64,000 nucleotides of DNA from Octadecabacter temperatus. GTDB lineage: Bacteria > Pseudomonadota > Alphaproteobacteria > Rhodobacterales > Rhodobacteraceae. The position numbers and the translations under genes are program-made. The stretch is from NCBI RefSeq assembly GCF_001187845.1, contig NZ_CP012160.1, positions 2,666,001 through 2,730,000 on the forward strand, given 5' to 3'. This document shows, piece by piece, positions 35,695 to 44,504 of this stretch. The notes beneath the pieces were generated by a model. The model did not search any database. It saw nothing but the letters and a program-made list of their open reading frames with translations, and had not been told where the DNA came from. Each line of letters starts with the position of its first letter. Positions within the stretch are counted from its first letter, which is position 1.

Positions 35695-36057
35695 TTACTT
35701 CGCCAACATGCGCCCCAGATTACGTCCACCTAGGATATGCATGTGGTAATGTGGAACTTCCTGCACCCCGTGTTCCCGGGCATTGGCGACGGCACGAAAA
35801 CCATCCTCTACACCTTCCAAACGGCAAACTTCAGCGATGGCTTGCATGAACGCTACTTGCTCATCCGCTGAAGCGTCACGCGCAAAGTGGTCCAAGGACA
35901 TGTAAGGGCCTTTCGGGATTACCAAAACATGTACAGGCGCCTGTGGGTAGACATCCCGAAACGCCAATGCGTGATCGTTTTCAAACACGGTTTGGTTAGG
36001 GATCTCACCACGAAGGATCTTGGCGAAAATATTCTGGTCATCATAAACGAAGTCCAA
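35695..36057 (-). CDS. HIT-family nucleotide hydrolase (HinT-like)
   Basis: A 120-residue HIT-domain protein. It has the FAKILRGEIPN opening and the catalytic histidine triad HYHMHILGG near the C-terminus. HinT proteins hydrolyse AMP-lysine or aminoacyl-adenylates. It lies 11 bases after the glycosyltransferase gene on the same strand, so it may be co-transcribed, though no shared function is obvious. Confidence 0.92.
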   Translation of the reverse strand: MDFVYDDQNIFAKILRGEIPNQTVFENDHALAFRDVYPQAPVHVLVIPKGPYMSLDHFARDASADEQVAFMQAIAEVCRLEGVEDGFRAVANAREHGVQEVPHYHMHILGGRNLGRMLAK

Positions 36058-36068
36058 GGGGTCTCTCC

Positions 36069-37646
36069 TTAGTCGGAAAATAAATACGGTGTCTGTGAGA
36101 TACTACGTCCGACATCTTCGGACACGCTCAAGAATTCACAAATAGGTGGCGTGTTTTCATCAGGGCTGGCCAATTCACGCACACGTAGGTGGTTTTCGAA
36201 ACCTGCATCCCGAATGCGGTCGGATTCATAAACAACGTCGTAACGGATCGTCGGCAAAAGCTGTTCCATCGTTTCATCGGCCGTTTGATCCCCAGCAAGG
36301 CCGACGCGCTTGGCGTGTCCAATCAAGTATTCGTCGGTGAAATCACATTCTAATTCCAAAAGCCGCGTCGTTGAGCGGTCGTTGAAGAAATCCTGCATCA
36401 GATCGAGGTTCGCTGTGTCCAGACAAATGATCAATCGGTCCGTGTCATAGTAGTCAAACAACATCCGCATCAACGCACGACGGTGACGGGTTCGTTTACC
36501 AAGCGTACGTTGGATACCGCCAAGATCGGGCAAATCGGTGTCTTCTTCGTTGAACAAATAATCGATGCACGGAATGGTCGTGTGATGTTTCACAGACCCA
36601 ACGAACCGCTTTGCGACGTGCCACTTTTTGCAGGCCACAATCAACAATTCGCGTTCACGCCCAAGCGAGGTTTCCGTTTCCCAGAAACGCGGCGCAAATC
36701 GTCGGCCGATACGTCCACGCCCTGTCAGAAACCCAAACAGCTTGCGCCCCTCGTCGGAAATTTTGAAGTCATCCCGATCAGACGCATAAAGCCGCCCTAA
36801 GCGTTCCTTCAGCGACGTCGCCTCTGGTGAAATCTTGCGCGCAAACAAGAAGTCCTGCGACAGCAAAAGATCATAGTGATCGTTATAGAACGTCACCGGC
36901 ATGCCGTAGTCCGTGAACATCAAAAACGTCAGCGTGCGCGTGCGGATTTCAGGTTCTGGCACCAGATGGCGCACCAAAGTTTGGAAAAACGTCTCATCTG
37001 GAATCCAAGTGGTACGGAAAAACTTCATCACGTCGGGGCGATTCTTGGTCATGTCGATGATCCATTCGACGGTGCGACGACGCAAACACCACCACTGCGA
37101 CCCGATCATAATTTGCAGGTCTGCTGGGATTTCACGCTCCAGCCCAAGCTTTCGCTGCGCCCACCACGAATTGTAGAACAATGTTTTGTGGGTGCGTTCA
37201 TTGAAGAAGTGGCGATAAATCAGTCGCTCTTCTTTCATACCAGTCTTGATCCAGTCGGACTCGAAGAAATCAAAACTCTCGATGTAGTCACAATCATCGG
37301 CGTCTAGCAGCGACTTGGCATAGCTTGCGGATTTAATCGCCATGCAATCGCCCGAAACCATATAAAAATGTGTCGCCCGTGGAAACGCATCAACCGCGGC
37401 TTCCACAGCATACAATGTCGCCTGAACAAGAGACCATTCGCCCCAACCGCACTTGATCCGCTTTTTGGCAAACGTGACGTTAGGATTATCCCCAAGTTCC
37501 TTTTCTATAAGGGCGAATGCTTCCCTTGGGGCACTGGCATCAAAGTGAATTGCGATGTAGTCACCGACCGCAGTCAACTGTAGCGCCTGCTGCACGATGG
37601 CTTCAGGGTCTTTGTGGCATAGCAAGATGAAGGCGATTTTTGCCAT
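36069..37646 (-). CDS. GT14-type (Branch) glycosyltransferase with C-terminal extension
   Basis: A 525-residue protein. The N-terminal 280 residues match the core-2/I-branching N-acetylglucosaminyltransferase family (FILLCHKDPE; IAIHFDASAP; KKRIKCGWGEWSLV; HFYMVSGDCMAIKS; EIPADLQIMIGSQWWCLRR shortened here). The C-terminal 240 residues form a DUF5927-like domain with helical, charged sequence. The start at 37646 (MAKIAFILL) gives the normal N-terminus; a longer frame exists upstream. It is divergent from a sulfotransferase gene, which suggests joint synthesis of a sulfated surface glycan. Confidence 0.85.
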   Translation of the reverse strand: MAKIAFILLCHKDPEAIVQQALQLTAVGDYIAIHFDASAPREAFALIEKELGDNPNVTFAKKRIKCGWGEWSLVQATLYAVEAAVDAFPRATHFYMVSGDCMAIKSASYAKSLLDADDCDYIESFDFFESDWIKTGMKEERLIYRHFFNERTHKTLFYNSWWAQRKLGLEREIPADLQIMIGSQWWCLRRRTVEWIIDMTKNRPDVMKFFRTTWIPDETFFQTLVRHLVPEPEIRTRTLTFLMFTDYGMPVTFYNDHYDLLLSQDFLFARKISPEATSLKERLGRLYASDRDDFKISDEGRKLFGFLTGRGRIGRRFAPRFWETETSLGRERELLIVACKKWHVAKRFVGSVKHHTTIPCIDYLFNEEDTDLPDLGGIQRTLGKRTRHRRALMRMLFDYYDTDRLIICLDTANLDLMQDFFNDRSTTRLLELECDFTDEYLIGHAKRVGLAGDQTADETMEQLLPTIRYDVVYESDRIRDAGFENHLRVRELASPDENTPPICEFLSVSEDVGRSISQTPYLFSD

Positions 37647-37789
37647 TTTAGAAACAATTTTCCCCTGATAGGTGAACTGTTTTTCTTGTGTAGACGTGAA
37701 GACGCATTGAATAAACACGAATTATTTGCTTTTTTGGGGAAAAGCGATGCTGACGTTAACGGCAACGCGCAATTATGAGGACGAGTTAG

Positions 37790-38608
37790 ATGGGTTTTCC
37801 CGGCACTTGGATGACGCAAACAGAAAGCGTGGTGTACCGCGTGGTGCCTAAATGCGCCTGTTCGACGATCGGCCAGATCATGTATTATTCCGATCATGGC
37901 GAATTTTTTGACGGTGACATTCATGACGCCCAAGACGGCATGCACAAGTGGGCAATGGAAGACAGCCAGCCACTGATCACCGAGAACGTCAAAAGCCATA
38001 GCAGCTATACGTTCACCTGCGTGCGCAATCCGTACACGCGCATCTTGTCGAGTTTCTTTGACAAAATCTGCGGCATCCAGCGCAACGGCAAACGCTACCG
38101 CGGCAATCTTGTTCCGCTGTTGATCCAGAAATACGGCATCGAAGTGGGTAGCCCAGAAGACGGGTTCGAATTTGACCAAGTCAAATCATTCCGCCGCTTC
38201 CTGTTGTTTGCACGTGACACCATCAAATTCCGTCGCCCGATGGACCCTGACATTCACTGGTCTGCCATGTCCGGTCATATTTCAACGTTCATTGTGAACG
38301 GCGGGAAGTACGACAAAATCTTTTGGACAGAGCAGTTTAACGACGGAATGCAGGACGTGCTGAACGGGATCGAAACGCCGAACCCAATTGATTTGGCCGA
38401 AATCCCGCGTTTCAACGAAAGCGAGGGCCACGGCCCCAAGCGCCTTCATCCGGTTGAAGACTACTTTGACGATCTGTCGATGCATCTGATGTATGAGATC
38501 TACAAAAAGGACTTCAATCTGTTCAAATATGACTTCGACAATCCGGGTAACAAAATGCCGATTGCCGAAATTGATCTGGATGAGGTCCACGCAAAGTTGG
38601 GTGCTTAA
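37790..38608 (+). CDS. Sulfotransferase (sulfotransfer_2-like)
   Basis: A 272-residue cytoplasmic enzyme that would move sulfate from PAPS to a carbohydrate. The 5'-phosphosulfate loop is VVPKCACSTIGQI and the 3'-phosphate site is TCVRNPYTRILSSFFDK. Both are intact. It diverges from the GT14 gene with 143 bases between starts. Two alternative ATG codons lie close together at the start; 37790 is used here. Confidence 0.85.
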   Translation: MGFPGTWMTQTESVVYRVVPKCACSTIGQIMYYSDHGEFFDGDIHDAQDGMHKWAMEDSQPLITENVKSHSSYTFTCVRNPYTRILSSFFDKICGIQRNGKRYRGNLVPLLIQKYGIEVGSPEDGFEFDQVKSFRRFLLFARDTIKFRRPMDPDIHWSAMSGHISTFIVNGGKYDKIFWTEQFNDGMQDVLNGIETPNPIDLAEIPRFNESEGHGPKRLHPVEDYFDDLSMHLMYEIYKKDFNLFKYDFDNPGNKMPIAEIDLDEVHAKLGA

Positions 38609-38637
38609 ATACGCTCTATCTAAGCTTAAAACACTAA

Positions 38638-38664
38638 CCCCTCGCCCGAAGGCGAGGGGTTTTT
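38638..38664. terminator. Strong intrinsic terminator
   Basis: CCCCTCGCC-CGAA-GGCGAGGGG followed by five T. It ends the sulfotransferase transcript and lies five bases before the end of the convergent kinase gene. Confidence 0.92.
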
Positions 38665-38669
38665 CGTAA

Positions 38670-39647
38670 TTAAATTAGGCCTTTTTCGCGGAACACGTCT
38701 GCCATGTTCACTTCCGGCCTTGGCCCGATGTGGCCGATTACTTCTGCCGCACACAGCACACCCATTTGCGCGGCTACGTCCAGTGGGCGTCCTGTAGCGA
38801 CACCAAACAAGAAACCCGCTGCAAACTGGTCGCCTGCGCCTGTCGCATCCACTGGAGTAACCGGCGTTACATCTGCGGTGAAACGTTTGTCGCCTTGCTG
38901 AACCCAAACAGCTTCGCCCGAACGGGTGCAGGCAACGATGTCGCAGACAGCCGCGGCTTGGCGCAGTGCGTCGTCAAGATCATCGGTTTCGTACAGTGTC
39001 ATCCACTCAGCGTCGTTTCCGATGGCTACATCCATGTCTTCTGCAATCAGGCGTTTGAAATCATCGCGGTGACGCTCAGCGCAAAACGGGTCAGAGATAG
39101 TGATGACAGAACGACCGCCCGCGGCTTTCATTTTTGTCGCGGCCTCGGAGAATGCTGTTTTACCTTCGTCTTTGTCGAACAAATAGCCTTCAAGGAACAA
39201 CAACCCCGTGCCAAATACGTTTGGAACGTCAGCCGAACAAATATCAGCGCCCGCACCAAGGTAGGTATTCATGGATCGTTCGCCGTCTGGGGAAACGAAG
39301 ATCATCGAGCGCGATGTCGGGTCTTCAACGTCTTGTGGTGGCAGCGGAAAGGCGGTTCCCGCTTCTTCTAGGGATTTCGCGTAGAACTTGCCCAGTGCGT
39401 CGTCTTTTACCTTTCCGATGAACGCCGTCTGCAAGCCTAGCTCTCCGATGCCCGCAATCGTGTTGCCAACGGAGCCACCTGGGGCCTCGACGCGGCTGTC
39501 CATCGACGCATACAGCAGCTCAGCGCGGTCGCGTTCAATCAGCTGCATGATGCCTTTGGTGATGCCCATCTGGTCCAAAAAGGTATCGCTGGATGGGGAG
39601 ATCACATCGACCATAGCATTACCGATTCCGATGACGTCGTAGTTCAT
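38670..39647 (-). CDS. Adenosine kinase (PfkB family)
   Basis: A 325-residue ribokinase-fold sugar kinase. It has the N-terminal GIGNAMVDVI, the first PfkB signature near GGSVGNTIAGIGELG, and the catalytic DATGAGDQFAAGFL. Homologues in this group are called adenosine kinase, but other nucleoside or sugar substrates are possible. The ATG at 39647 has GAGG upstream and overlaps the nth stop (ATGA). Confidence 0.85.
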   Translation of the reverse strand: MNYDVIGIGNAMVDVISPSSDTFLDQMGITKGIMQLIERDRAELLYASMDSRVEAPGGSVGNTIAGIGELGLQTAFIGKVKDDALGKFYAKSLEEAGTAFPLPPQDVEDPTSRSMIFVSPDGERSMNTYLGAGADICSADVPNVFGTGLLFLEGYLFDKDEGKTAFSEAATKMKAAGGRSVITISDPFCAERHRDDFKRLIAEDMDVAIGNDAEWMTLYETDDLDDALRQAAAVCDIVACTRSGEAVWVQQGDKRFTADVTPVTPVDATGAGDQFAAGFLFGVATGRPLDVAAQMGVLCAAEVIGHIGPRPEVNMADVFREKGLI

Positions 39648-40297
39648 GTGGTTTTTTCCTCGTAAAGGCACAGATCACGGATGTGACAAGCCTGACATTT
39701 CGGTTTTCTCGCGACGCAGATATACCGCCCGTGCAAGATCATCCAGTGGTGAGCGTGTAGTTGAAATTCCGCCGGAATGTTGTCCTCGATTGCGCGTTCA
39801 ACTGCGTCCACATCTTTGCCTGGTGCGATACCGCTGCGATTGCCGAGGCGAAAGATATGCGTATCCACAGCCTGTGCGGGTTGGCCCCACCACATGTTCA
39901 GAACCACATTTGCCGTTTTGCGCCCTACACCGGGAAGGGATTGCAACGCGGCACGGCTACTTGGCACCTCACCGTCGTATTCATCAACGAGGATTTGCGC
40001 CGTCTTCATCACGTTCTTCGCCTTCTGGCGAAACAGACCGATGGTCTTGATGTGATCCGTCACAGCGTCGATCCCAAGGTCGAGCATCTTTTGTGGCGTA
40101 TCCGCAACTTTGAACAATTCGGCTGTGGCTTTGTTCACGCCCTTGTCCGTCGCTTGTGCAGACAGAGCGACCGCGACAACCAAGGTATATGCGTTCACAT
40201 GATCCAGCTCACCCTTGGGTTCGGCGTCGCCATCCCGAAAGCGAGTAAAGATTTCGTGGATCGTATTGTAGTCGAGTTGTTTTGTAAGTTTGGCCAT
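39644..40297 (-). CDS. nth: Endonuclease III
   Basis: A 217-residue base-excision-repair glycosylase/AP lyase for oxidised pyrimidines. The helix-hairpin-helix LPGVGRKTANVVLNM holds the catalytic lysine and VDTHIFRL the catalytic aspartate. The [4Fe-4S] motif C-x6-C-x2-C-x5-C (CVARKPKCQACHIRDLC) is complete. The ATG at 40297 gives the normal length. It is followed by the adenosine kinase gene with a four-base overlap. Confidence 0.95.
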   Translation of the reverse strand: MAKLTKQLDYNTIHEIFTRFRDGDAEPKGELDHVNAYTLVVAVALSAQATDKGVNKATAELFKVADTPQKMLDLGIDAVTDHIKTIGLFRQKAKNVMKTAQILVDEYDGEVPSSRAALQSLPGVGRKTANVVLNMWWGQPAQAVDTHIFRLGNRSGIAPGKDVDAVERAIEDNIPAEFQLHAHHWMILHGRYICVARKPKCQACHIRDLCLYEEKTT

Positions 40298-40405
40298 GCG
40301 CCTTTTTGCAATGCCACGACTGAATGGACAAGGCGCATTAGGCCCGTGCACCTTAGGCGCAACAATCGGGTCGCAAGGCGTGCACCGTAGCGTTACCTTG
40401 ATCTG

Positions 40406-41248
40406 ATGGAACAGTCAGACCGATATCATTACCAAGTCATTCGCCGCGCATTGGGCGAAATTGACGCTGCTGAAGCGCCGCTCACGCTAGAAGAACTGGC
40501 ACGCGCTATGGACATGTCCCCTGCGCATTTTCAGCGGGTTTTCTCGCGCTGGGTAGGCGTTTCGCCAAAGCGCTATCAACAATACCTGCGGCTTGATCAT
40601 GCCAAGACGATGCTGGCCGAGAATTTCACAACACTAGCCACTGCGGACGCCCTCGGCTTGTCCGGCTCTGGGCGATTGCATGATTTGTTCTTGAAATGGG
40701 AAGCCATGAGCCCCGGTGACTATGCCAAGGGCGGCGCGGGGCTGACGATTTTTTGGGGTTGGTTCGAAAGCCCCTTTGGTCCGTCCATTGTGATGGGCAC
40801 CGATAAGGGCATTTGCGGGCTTGGCTTTGCTGATGAAATGGGGGCCGAGGCCGCAATGGAAGACCTGATCGGGCGCTGGCCAAATGCCACCTATATCGAA
40901 GACGTCAGCTTTCTGCGGCCTTGGGTTGATGTTGCGTTCGGCATAACGAACACCACCGACAAGGCACCGATGTTCATGATCGGCGCACCGTTTCAGCTCA
41001 AGGTATGGGAGGCGCTGCTGGCAATCCCTTCGGGTCATGTCACAACCTATTCGGAAATTGCACAAAGCATCGGCAGCCCCCGTGCTGTTCGCGCGGTCGG
41101 CACGGCTGTCGGCAGAAACCCTATCAGCTGGTTGATTCCCTGCCACCGTGCGCTGCGCAAATCTGGCGCATTGGGCGGATATCACTGGGGTCTTCCGGTG
41201 AAACGCGCCTTGCTCGCATGGGAGAGCGCGCGCGAAGATGCCGGATAA
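40406..41248 (+). CDS. AraC-type HTH/O6-methylguanine-DNA methyltransferase (Ada-like)
   Basis: A 280-residue fusion. An AraC-type helix-turn-helix domain (LTLEELARAMDMSPAHFQRVF) occupies residues 1-105. A methylguanine-DNA methyltransferase domain with the ISWLIPCHRAL active site occupies about 110-275. It lacks the N-terminal zinc-cysteine methyl-phosphotriester domain of classical Ada, so it cannot sense methylation in the known way. It lies 108 bases from, and divergent to, nth, another repair gene. Confidence 0.9.
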   Translation: MEQSDRYHYQVIRRALGEIDAAEAPLTLEELARAMDMSPAHFQRVFSRWVGVSPKRYQQYLRLDHAKTMLAENFTTLATADALGLSGSGRLHDLFLKWEAMSPGDYAKGGAGLTIFWGWFESPFGPSIVMGTDKGICGLGFADEMGAEAAMEDLIGRWPNATYIEDVSFLRPWVDVAFGITNTTDKAPMFMIGAPFQLKVWEALLAIPSGHVTTYSEIAQSIGSPRAVRAVGTAVGRNPISWLIPCHRALRKSGALGGYHWGLPVKRALLAWESAREDAG

Positions 41249-41390
41249 CGCCGATTAGCTTAACAAAAAAAGATGCGAAATCGGCGGAACCTTGCCCGCA
41301 ATTCGCGCGTTATTGGATAACATCGCGCTTTGCCCGATATACAGATCACCAAGCGCACCAACTCCGGTGCCCAATAATGGAATTATACAT

Positions 41391-42050
41391 ATGACCCTGT
41401 CCAAAGTATCCCTCGCCGTCGCAATGTCCGGCGTTCTTGGTTTGACAGCCTGTGAAACAGTGACTGACCCGAACAACCCGAACCGCCAAGCCCAGACTGG
41501 CGCGTTGATCGGCGCTGGTCTTGGCGCGATTGTCGGTGCGTCCGGCGAAAGCGATCCGGGTGCCCGTAACCGTGGTGCAATCGTTGGCGCGCTTGTCGGT
41601 GCTGCTGGTGGCGCTGGGATCGGTACGTTGCTTGACCGTCAGGAAGCGGAACTGCGTCAGAGCCTCGGTTCGAACGCGACTATCGTCAACAACGGCAACC
41701 AGTTGATTGTGACGCTGCCGCAGGACATTCTCTTTGCAACGGGTGACGCGACATTGTCCGGTGCACTGCGTGGTGACCTGACAGCGTTGGCGACATCTAT
41801 AAACAACTATCCAAATACGACTGTGAACGTCATCGGCCACGCTGACAATACAGGCGGCGCGGCGTTCAACCAAGACCTGTCCGCGCGTCGTGCGCAGGCT
41901 GTGTCCTCTGTTCTGATCCAATCAGGTGTTGCACCAAACCGCATCCGTTCAATCGGCCGTGGTGAGGATGCACCAATCGCGTCGAACCTGACCGCGGAAG
42001 GTCGTGCACAAAACCGTCGTGTTGAGATTACGATCACACCGAACGGCTAA
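41391..42050 (+). CDS. OmpA-family outer-membrane lipoprotein
   Basis: A 219-residue protein. The lipoprotein signal ends LGLTAC (Cys 21). A glycine-zipper region (GALIGAGLGAIVGA and GAIVGALVGAAGGAG) follows, then an OmpA C-terminal peptidoglycan-binding domain (TVNVIGHADNTGGAAFNQ; LSARRAQAVSSVL; GRAQNRRVEI). It would link the outer membrane to the wall. The ATG at 41391 is chosen because it gives the signal peptide. Confidence 0.92.
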   Translation: MTLSKVSLAVAMSGVLGLTACETVTDPNNPNRQAQTGALIGAGLGAIVGASGESDPGARNRGAIVGALVGAAGGAGIGTLLDRQEAELRQSLGSNATIVNNGNQLIVTLPQDILFATGDATLSGALRGDLTALATSINNYPNTTVNVIGHADNTGGAAFNQDLSARRAQAVSSVLIQSGVAPNRIRSIGRGEDAPIASNLTAEGRAQNRRVEITITPNG

Positions 42051-42067
42051 GTCGTTAGAAGTTACTT

Positions 42068-42097
42068 AAAAGGGGCTGCCATTGCGCGGCCCCTTTT
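42068..42097 (+). terminator. Intrinsic terminator after the OmpA gene
   Basis: AAAAGGGGC pairs with GCCCCTTTT around a short loop, with the T run within the right arm. Confidence 0.85.
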
Positions 42098-42116
42098 CAT
42101 TTGCGGGCACTGCGTC

Positions 42117-42137
42117 TTGGTCATATCATTTGACCAA
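42117..42137. promoter_or_regulatory. GntR autoregulatory operator
   Basis: TTGGTCA (42117-42123) and TGACCAA (42131-42137) form a perfect inverted repeat 17 bases before the GntR start codon. Arms and 11-base TTGGT/ACCAA spacing are the same as in front of glcD. Confidence 0.7.
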
Positions 42138-42154
42138 TTCTAAAAGGAACCGCC

Positions 42155-42922
42155 ATGCCATTCGAACCCATCCAACCTGAGAAAATCTCACAGACTGTCG
42201 TGCGCCAGATTGAGCAATTGATCTTGCGTGGCATTCTGCGGCCTGGTGAACGATTGCCGTCAGAACGTGAGCTTTCTGAACGATTGGGCGTGTCGCGCCC
42301 GTCCCTGCGCGAAGCCTTGGCTGAGTTGCAGGACAGCGGTTTGCTGACCAGCCGAGCTGGATCCGGCGTATTTGTGGGCGATGTGCTGGGCTCAGCGTTT
42401 TCGGAAACCTTGGTGCGCCTATTTACCAACCATGAAGAAGCTGTGTTCGACTACATCGCCTTTCGTCGAGACATGGAGGGATTGGCGGCAGAACGCGCTG
42501 CGACCCTTGGGACGGATACCGACCTTAAAGTTATCAACACGATCTTCAAAAAGATGGAGGCCGCGCACAACAAGCGAAATCCAACGGAAGAAGCCAGCTT
42601 AGATGCTGATTTTCATCTCAGCATCATCGAGGCGAGCCATAACGTGATTATGCTGCATATGATGCGGTCGATGTATCAACTGCTGCGTGAAGGCGTGTTT
42701 TACAACCGCCAGATCATGTTCAAACAGCGCACGACGCGCGACATGTTGCTAGACCAGCACCGCGCGATCAATGATGCGCTTCAGGCCCGTGATCCGGAAG
42801 CCGCTCGAGCGGCCGTTGAAGCCCATTTGGGGTTTGTTGAGGTCGCTTTGTTCGAAGAAGGCAAAGCGGAACGCAACGAAGCGATTGCCAAGAAACGGTT
42901 TGAGCACGAATTGCGTAGGTAA
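42155..42922 (+). CDS. FadR/GlcC-type GntR regulator, probable glycolate-operon regulator
   Basis: A 255-residue regulator. The N-terminal winged helix shows LPSERELSERLGVSRPSLREAL. The C-terminal FCD domain has the metal-site pattern DADFHLSI, then DQHRAI and AHLGFVE. These features define the FadR subfamily, to which GlcC, LldR and PdhR belong. A perfect operator lies 17 bases upstream and a matching one precedes glcD. The glycolate role is inferred from this shared site, not from location. Confidence 0.88.
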   Translation: MPFEPIQPEKISQTVVRQIEQLILRGILRPGERLPSERELSERLGVSRPSLREALAELQDSGLLTSRAGSGVFVGDVLGSAFSETLVRLFTNHEEAVFDYIAFRRDMEGLAAERAATLGTDTDLKVINTIFKKMEAAHNKRNPTEEASLDADFHLSIIEASHNVIMLHMMRSMYQLLREGVFYNRQIMFKQRTTRDMLLDQHRAINDALQARDPEAARAAVEAHLGFVEVALFEEGKAERNEAIAKKRFEHELRR

Positions 42923-42936
42923 CTTTCAACGAAACG

Positions 42937-42968
42937 AAAAAGGCCCAAGCGCAATGCTCGGGCCTTTT
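42937..42968. terminator. Bidirectional terminator between gntR and the atp operon
   Basis: GGCCC-A-AGC pairs with GCT-C-GGGCC, flanked by A5 on the left and T4 on the right, so it works for both convergent transcripts. Confidence 0.85.
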
Positions 42969-42991
42969 CAAACTCGATAAAGCGTCAGCTG

Positions 42992-43564
42992 TTAGTGCAG
43001 CTTTGCACCGACTTCAGCGATCGCGTCGTCGATCAGCTTGTTCGCGTCCGTTGCAGTTGTCTGCTTGGCAATCACGTCCTGAGCGGCAGCAACTGCGACT
43101 GATACAGCTTGGTTACGCACATCGCGGATCGCGGATGCTTTAGCGCTTTCAATCTGGTCTTCAGCAGCGGCTAAGCGACGGGTCACAGAAGACGCGATGT
43201 CTTCTTTGGCCTGCTCCGCAGCGCGGGTTGCTTCTTCTTTAGCGTTCTCAACAATGCGGTCAGCCTGCTCTTGCACTTCACGCTGCTTACGCTCGTAAGA
43301 AGCCAGCAAAGTCTGTGCTTCTTCGCGCAGTGCCTTAGCTTCATCCAGATCGGATTTGATGCCAGTTGCACGGTTGTCGAGAAGACCAGTCAACATGCCT
43401 GGCACTTTGAACTTAATCAAAACGCCGACAAAGATGATGAACGCGATCAGAACGATCATGTCTGTGTTGCTCAGCGACCAGAAGTCAGCGGAGAATGGGT
43501 TCTTGCTTGCAGCCAAAGCTGGCGACGCTGCGAGAGTGATGAGAGCTGCGATTGAATATTTCAT
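42992..43564 (-). CDS. atpF: ATP synthase F0 subunit b
   Basis: A 190-residue peripheral-stalk subunit. A signal-like N-terminus ([19 protein letters not shown]) precedes the membrane helix ([18 protein letters not shown]), and a long coiled-coil region follows to the end. In this bacterial group subunit b is longer than the E. coli protein. It ends the atpI-B-E-X-F operon, four bases after the b' gene. Confidence 0.93.
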   Translation of the reverse strand: MKYSIAALITLAASPALAASKNPFSADFWSLSNTDMIVLIAFIIFVGVLIKFKVPGMLTGLLDNRATGIKSDLDEAKALREEAQTLLASYERKQREVQEQADRIVENAKEEATRAAEQAKEDIASSVTRRLAAAEDQIESAKASAIRDVRNQAVSVAVAAAQDVIAKQTTATDANKLIDDAIAEVGAKLH

Positions 43565-43568
43565 GTCG

Positions 43569-44096
43569 TTACCCTTTCATCCGCGCAGTGATTGCCGCTG
43601 TGATCGTCTTGGCGTCAGCCTTACCACCGAGGGCAGCAACGATCTCTTTGGCGGTGTCCTTGGCTACGGCTTTCACCGCGGCGTCTGCACCTGCATTAAT
43701 TTCTGCGATTGCTTTTTCGCTTTCAGCCGTTTGCGCGGCGATCTCAGCGTCAGCTTTTGCCATTTGAACATCCAGATCGGCTTGGATGTCTGCTTTAGCG
43801 TCTGCAACAATCTTTCCAGCCTGCGCACGGGCATCAACAAGCGCTTTGTCGTAGGCGGCCTCGGCCTCCTGCGCGCGCTGCTTCAGCTCTTCTGCGGCTG
43901 CAATGTCATTTGTAATCGTGCCCTGACGTTCGGCCAAAACCGCGCCAATGCGTGGCAAAGCCACACGGGACAAGATGAAGTAGATCACGATCAACGTGAC
44001 CACGAGCCAGAAAATCTGGTTCGGGAAGGTCGAGAAGTCTAGCTGCGGCATTCCTGCCCCGCCAGCTTCGGCGCCTGTTTCGACTGGATCAGCCAT
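43569..44096 (-). CDS. atpX: ATP synthase F0 subunit b'
   Basis: A 175-residue second stalk subunit. One membrane helix ([18 protein letters not shown]) is followed by a coiled coil rich in Ala, Glu and Lys. A separate b' gene is typical of Rhodobacter-type F0 operons. The ATG at 44096 has AAGGGA upstream and replaces two further upstream ATG codons that have poorer spacing. It is preceded by a 116-base spacer with hairpins. Confidence 0.92.
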   Translation of the reverse strand: MADPVETGAEAGGAGMPQLDFSTFPNQIFWLVVTLIVIYFILSRVALPRIGAVLAERQGTITNDIAAAEELKQRAQEAEAAYDKALVDARAQAGKIVADAKADIQADLDVQMAKADAEIAAQTAESEKAIAEINAGADAAVKAVAKDTAKEIVAALGGKADAKTITAAITARMKG

Positions 44097-44130
44097 AGAT
44101 CGCATCCCTTTGGAAAAACTTTGTGATCTG

Positions 44131-44189
44131 GGCCTAACGGCCAAAATCTAAGGTCTTACATCGGGGTCAATCGCGTGGACTGACCCCGA
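44131..44189 (-). promoter_or_regulatory. Hairpins in the atpE-atpX spacer
   Basis: TCGGGGTCA (44161-44169) pairs perfectly with TGACCCCGA (44181-44189). A smaller GGCC-TAAC-GGCC lies at 44131-44142. No T-run follows. They may reduce downstream expression relative to subunit c, which is needed in excess. Confidence 0.5.
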
Positions 44190-44212
44190 GCGTAAGGATC
44201 TTAATTCGTGTC

Positions 44213-44437
44213 TTAGACCGCGAACATAAGCAGAAGTGCTACGAGGAACGAGAAGATCCCCAAAGCTTCTGCGAATGCGATGCCGATGAACAGCGTAGCA
44301 GTCTGGCCAGCAGCAGCTGACGGGTTACGCAGTGCGCCTGCGAGGAAGTTGCCAGCTACGTGACCAACACCGATTGCGGCAGCGCCGGATCCGATTGCAG
44401 CCAAGCCAGCGCCGATGTGTGCGAGTTCGCCTTCCAT
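44213..44437 (-). CDS. atpE: ATP synthase F0 subunit c
   Basis: A 74-residue two-helix proteolipid of the c ring. The first helix is glycine-rich ([23 protein letters not shown]). The second ([25 protein letters not shown] shortened) holds the proton-carrying glutamate in [15 protein letters not shown] lies six bases before the ATG. The 116-base spacer behind it and the hairpin in front of it fit its high required copy number. Confidence 0.96.
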   Translation of the reverse strand: MEGELAHIGAGLAAIGSGAAAIGVGHVAGNFLAGALRNPSAAAGQTATLFIGIAFAEALGIFSFLVALLLMFAV

Positions 44438-44467
44438 AGTGTATCTCCTTACGATTGGAAGTTTAGC

Positions 44468-44490
44468 ACCCCGAGGCTTTTCCTCGAGGT
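44468..44490 (-). promoter_or_regulatory. Hairpin in the atpB-atpE spacer
   Basis: On the minus strand, ACCTCGAGG and CCTCGGGGT pair over nine bases (one wobble) around a five-base loop, about 30 bases before the atpE start. Comparable stems in atp operons protect mRNA or aid atpE translation. Confidence 0.45.
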
Positions 44491-44504
44491 AGCATTCTTA
44501 GTAA

